Assembly: GCF_016591975.1 (NCBI RefSeq)
Contig: NZ_AP024169.1
Span: 3,077,001 to 3,141,000, forward strand
Direction: 5' to 3'
DNA length: 64,000 nucleotides
Source: Anaeromicropila herbilytica
GTDB taxonomy: Bacteria > Bacillota > Clostridia > Lachnospirales > Lachnospiraceae
Below, piece by piece: positions 63,216 to 64,000 of the stretch. The notes below the pieces were generated by a model. It was not told where the DNA came from, did no database searches, and saw only the letters and a program-made list of their open reading frames with translations. Made by a program: the position numbers and the translations under genes. How positions within the stretch are numbered: the first letter of the stretch is position 1; each line of letters begins with the position of its first letter.

Positions 63216-63776
63216 TTAATATACAATAACAACACAAGTCAACTTTTTTCCTTTCACTCTAGCCTTAATTATAGCTTTTCCTCTTTTCTTAGCGGTAACT
63301 TTACCACGCAGGTTAACAGAAGCTACGAATGGATTACTACTTGACCATCTAACTCTACTTCGAATTCCCCATATCTTTAAAACTTCCGTTTTCTTCGACC
63401 TGATGATGATGGAAGATTTATTGATACGAATAACACGCACCCTACATTTTAATACTCTTCTTTCTATCTTAACCTTTATAATAGCAGTTCCAACACGTTT
63501 TGCTTTTAGAATACCATTAATACTTACATTACATACTTTAAAGTCGGTCGACCAATAGGTAGCTTTTTTATTTATTCTATAAACTCTTAAACGAAATGTT
63601 TCTCCAGGAGTTAATATTACATCTTCACTATTTAATTTTGATGTAAAAGGAGAAAATAAGCTTGTTCTGAAATAAAGTGAGGTATGAGGGTAGATTAATG
63701 ATATAATTAAGATAATTAACATGACATAAAAGATAATTCTCGTAATAAATTGAAATAAACGTTGATTAAATTCCAT
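63216..63776 (-). CDS. Small membrane-anchored Big_2-type Ig-like protein
   Basis: 186 residues; ATG with GGCGGTG upstream. N-terminal membrane helix (IIFYVMLIILIISLIYPH), then two Big_2-like units: VILTPGETFRLRVYRINKKATYWSTDFKVCNVSINGILKAKRVGTAIIKV (near residue 53) and a second with VRWSSSNPFVASVNLRGKVTAKKRGKAIIKARVKGKK. Very rich in Lys and Arg, so strongly basic, as if it touches acidic wall polymer. I do not recognise a specific function. Alone in its gap; no repeat partner beyond. Confidence 0.75.
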   Translation of the reverse strand: MEFNQRLFQFITRIIFYVMLIILIISLIYPHTSLYFRTSLFSPFTSKLNSEDVILTPGETFRLRVYRINKKATYWSTDFKVCNVSINGILKAKRVGTAIIKVKIERRVLKCRVRVIRINKSSIIIRSKKTEVLKIWGIRSRVRWSSSNPFVASVNLRGKVTAKKRGKAIIKARVKGKKLTCVVIVY

Positions 63777-64000
63777 TGTTCACCGCCATTATACTATTAG
63801 ATTCAATAATTGAGTTCTAGAAATAGCATTATTATACTAATTTATTACAATCATATGTTTATAAAAAGAAGAATATGATTACCGGACCATATGTCCATAA
63901 TTCATAATTATTGTCATTTTATTGGATAGACATATTTTATAAGGGAATAAATACACTGATATTTTTATCACTTTATCACTTTAAATCATTGACTTATCTA

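Overview
The window looks like chromosomal DNA of an AT-rich, strictly anaerobic, Gram-positive clostridium, most likely a plant-fibre-degrading Lachnospiraceae member close to Lachnoclostridium (Clostridium) phytofermentans. The evidence is a secreted GH5/X2/CBM46 cellulase, an electron-bifurcating [FeFe] hydrogenase, AsrABC sulfite reductase, rubredoxin, spore-former-type cell-wall enzymes, strong AGGAGG ribosome sites and frequent TTG/GTG starts. The species name is inference. I saw no rRNA, tRNA, CRISPR array, prophage or transposase. Only three intact genes (a YeiH-like exporter, a PucR-type regulator and a YczE-like membrane protein) lie on the + strand; everything else is on the - strand.

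Layout. 1-3.7 kb: a cut LysR regulator divergent from a YeiH-type exporter, a long palindromic repeat, a NapH-like Fe-S membrane protein and a decayed AraC regulator. 3.8-8.2 kb: a MarR regulator and a heterodimeric ABC exporter with one degenerate ATP site. 8.6-13.2 kb: an FNT channel (probably a hydrosulfide channel), the asrCBA sulfite reductase operon and a Crp/Fnr regulator. 13.4-17.8 kb: a surface-anchored GLUG/Ig protein split by a one-base deletion in its repeat linker, then the GH5 cellulase. 18-25.7 kb: a six-gene amino-acid or guanidino-compound cluster divergent from a PucR regulator. 25.8-30.5 kb: a pseudogene scrap, a nitroreductase and a second ABC exporter pair. 30.7-32 kb: a YhbD/bactofilin pair.

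32.1-38 kb: a polyamine block (speD, decarboxylase, speE, carboxynorspermidine dehydrogenase, nspC) that combines two routes to triamines. 38.4-55.4 kb: cell-envelope and housekeeping genes (L,D-transpeptidase, glutathione peroxidase with OhrR-like regulator, PepF, D-lactate dehydrogenase, rubredoxin, two tandem secreted serine hydrolases, ScpA/ScpB with a degenerate M50 protein, phosphoesterase, DacF, YczE-like protein). 55.5-62.9 kb: the trimeric bifurcating hydrogenase followed by a PAS-containing sensory hydrogenase and a SpoIIE-type phosphatase, probably one operon that makes H2 and senses redox or H2. 63.2-63.8 kb: a small membrane-anchored Ig-like protein.

Most worth a second look are: the palindromic repeat family (three copies, one supplying a gene's stop codon); the leader shared by the FNT and asr genes; the PucR cluster with its leader hairpin; the double-route polyamine block; the pseudoprotease beside scpAB; and the sensory hydrogenase/phosphatase pair.
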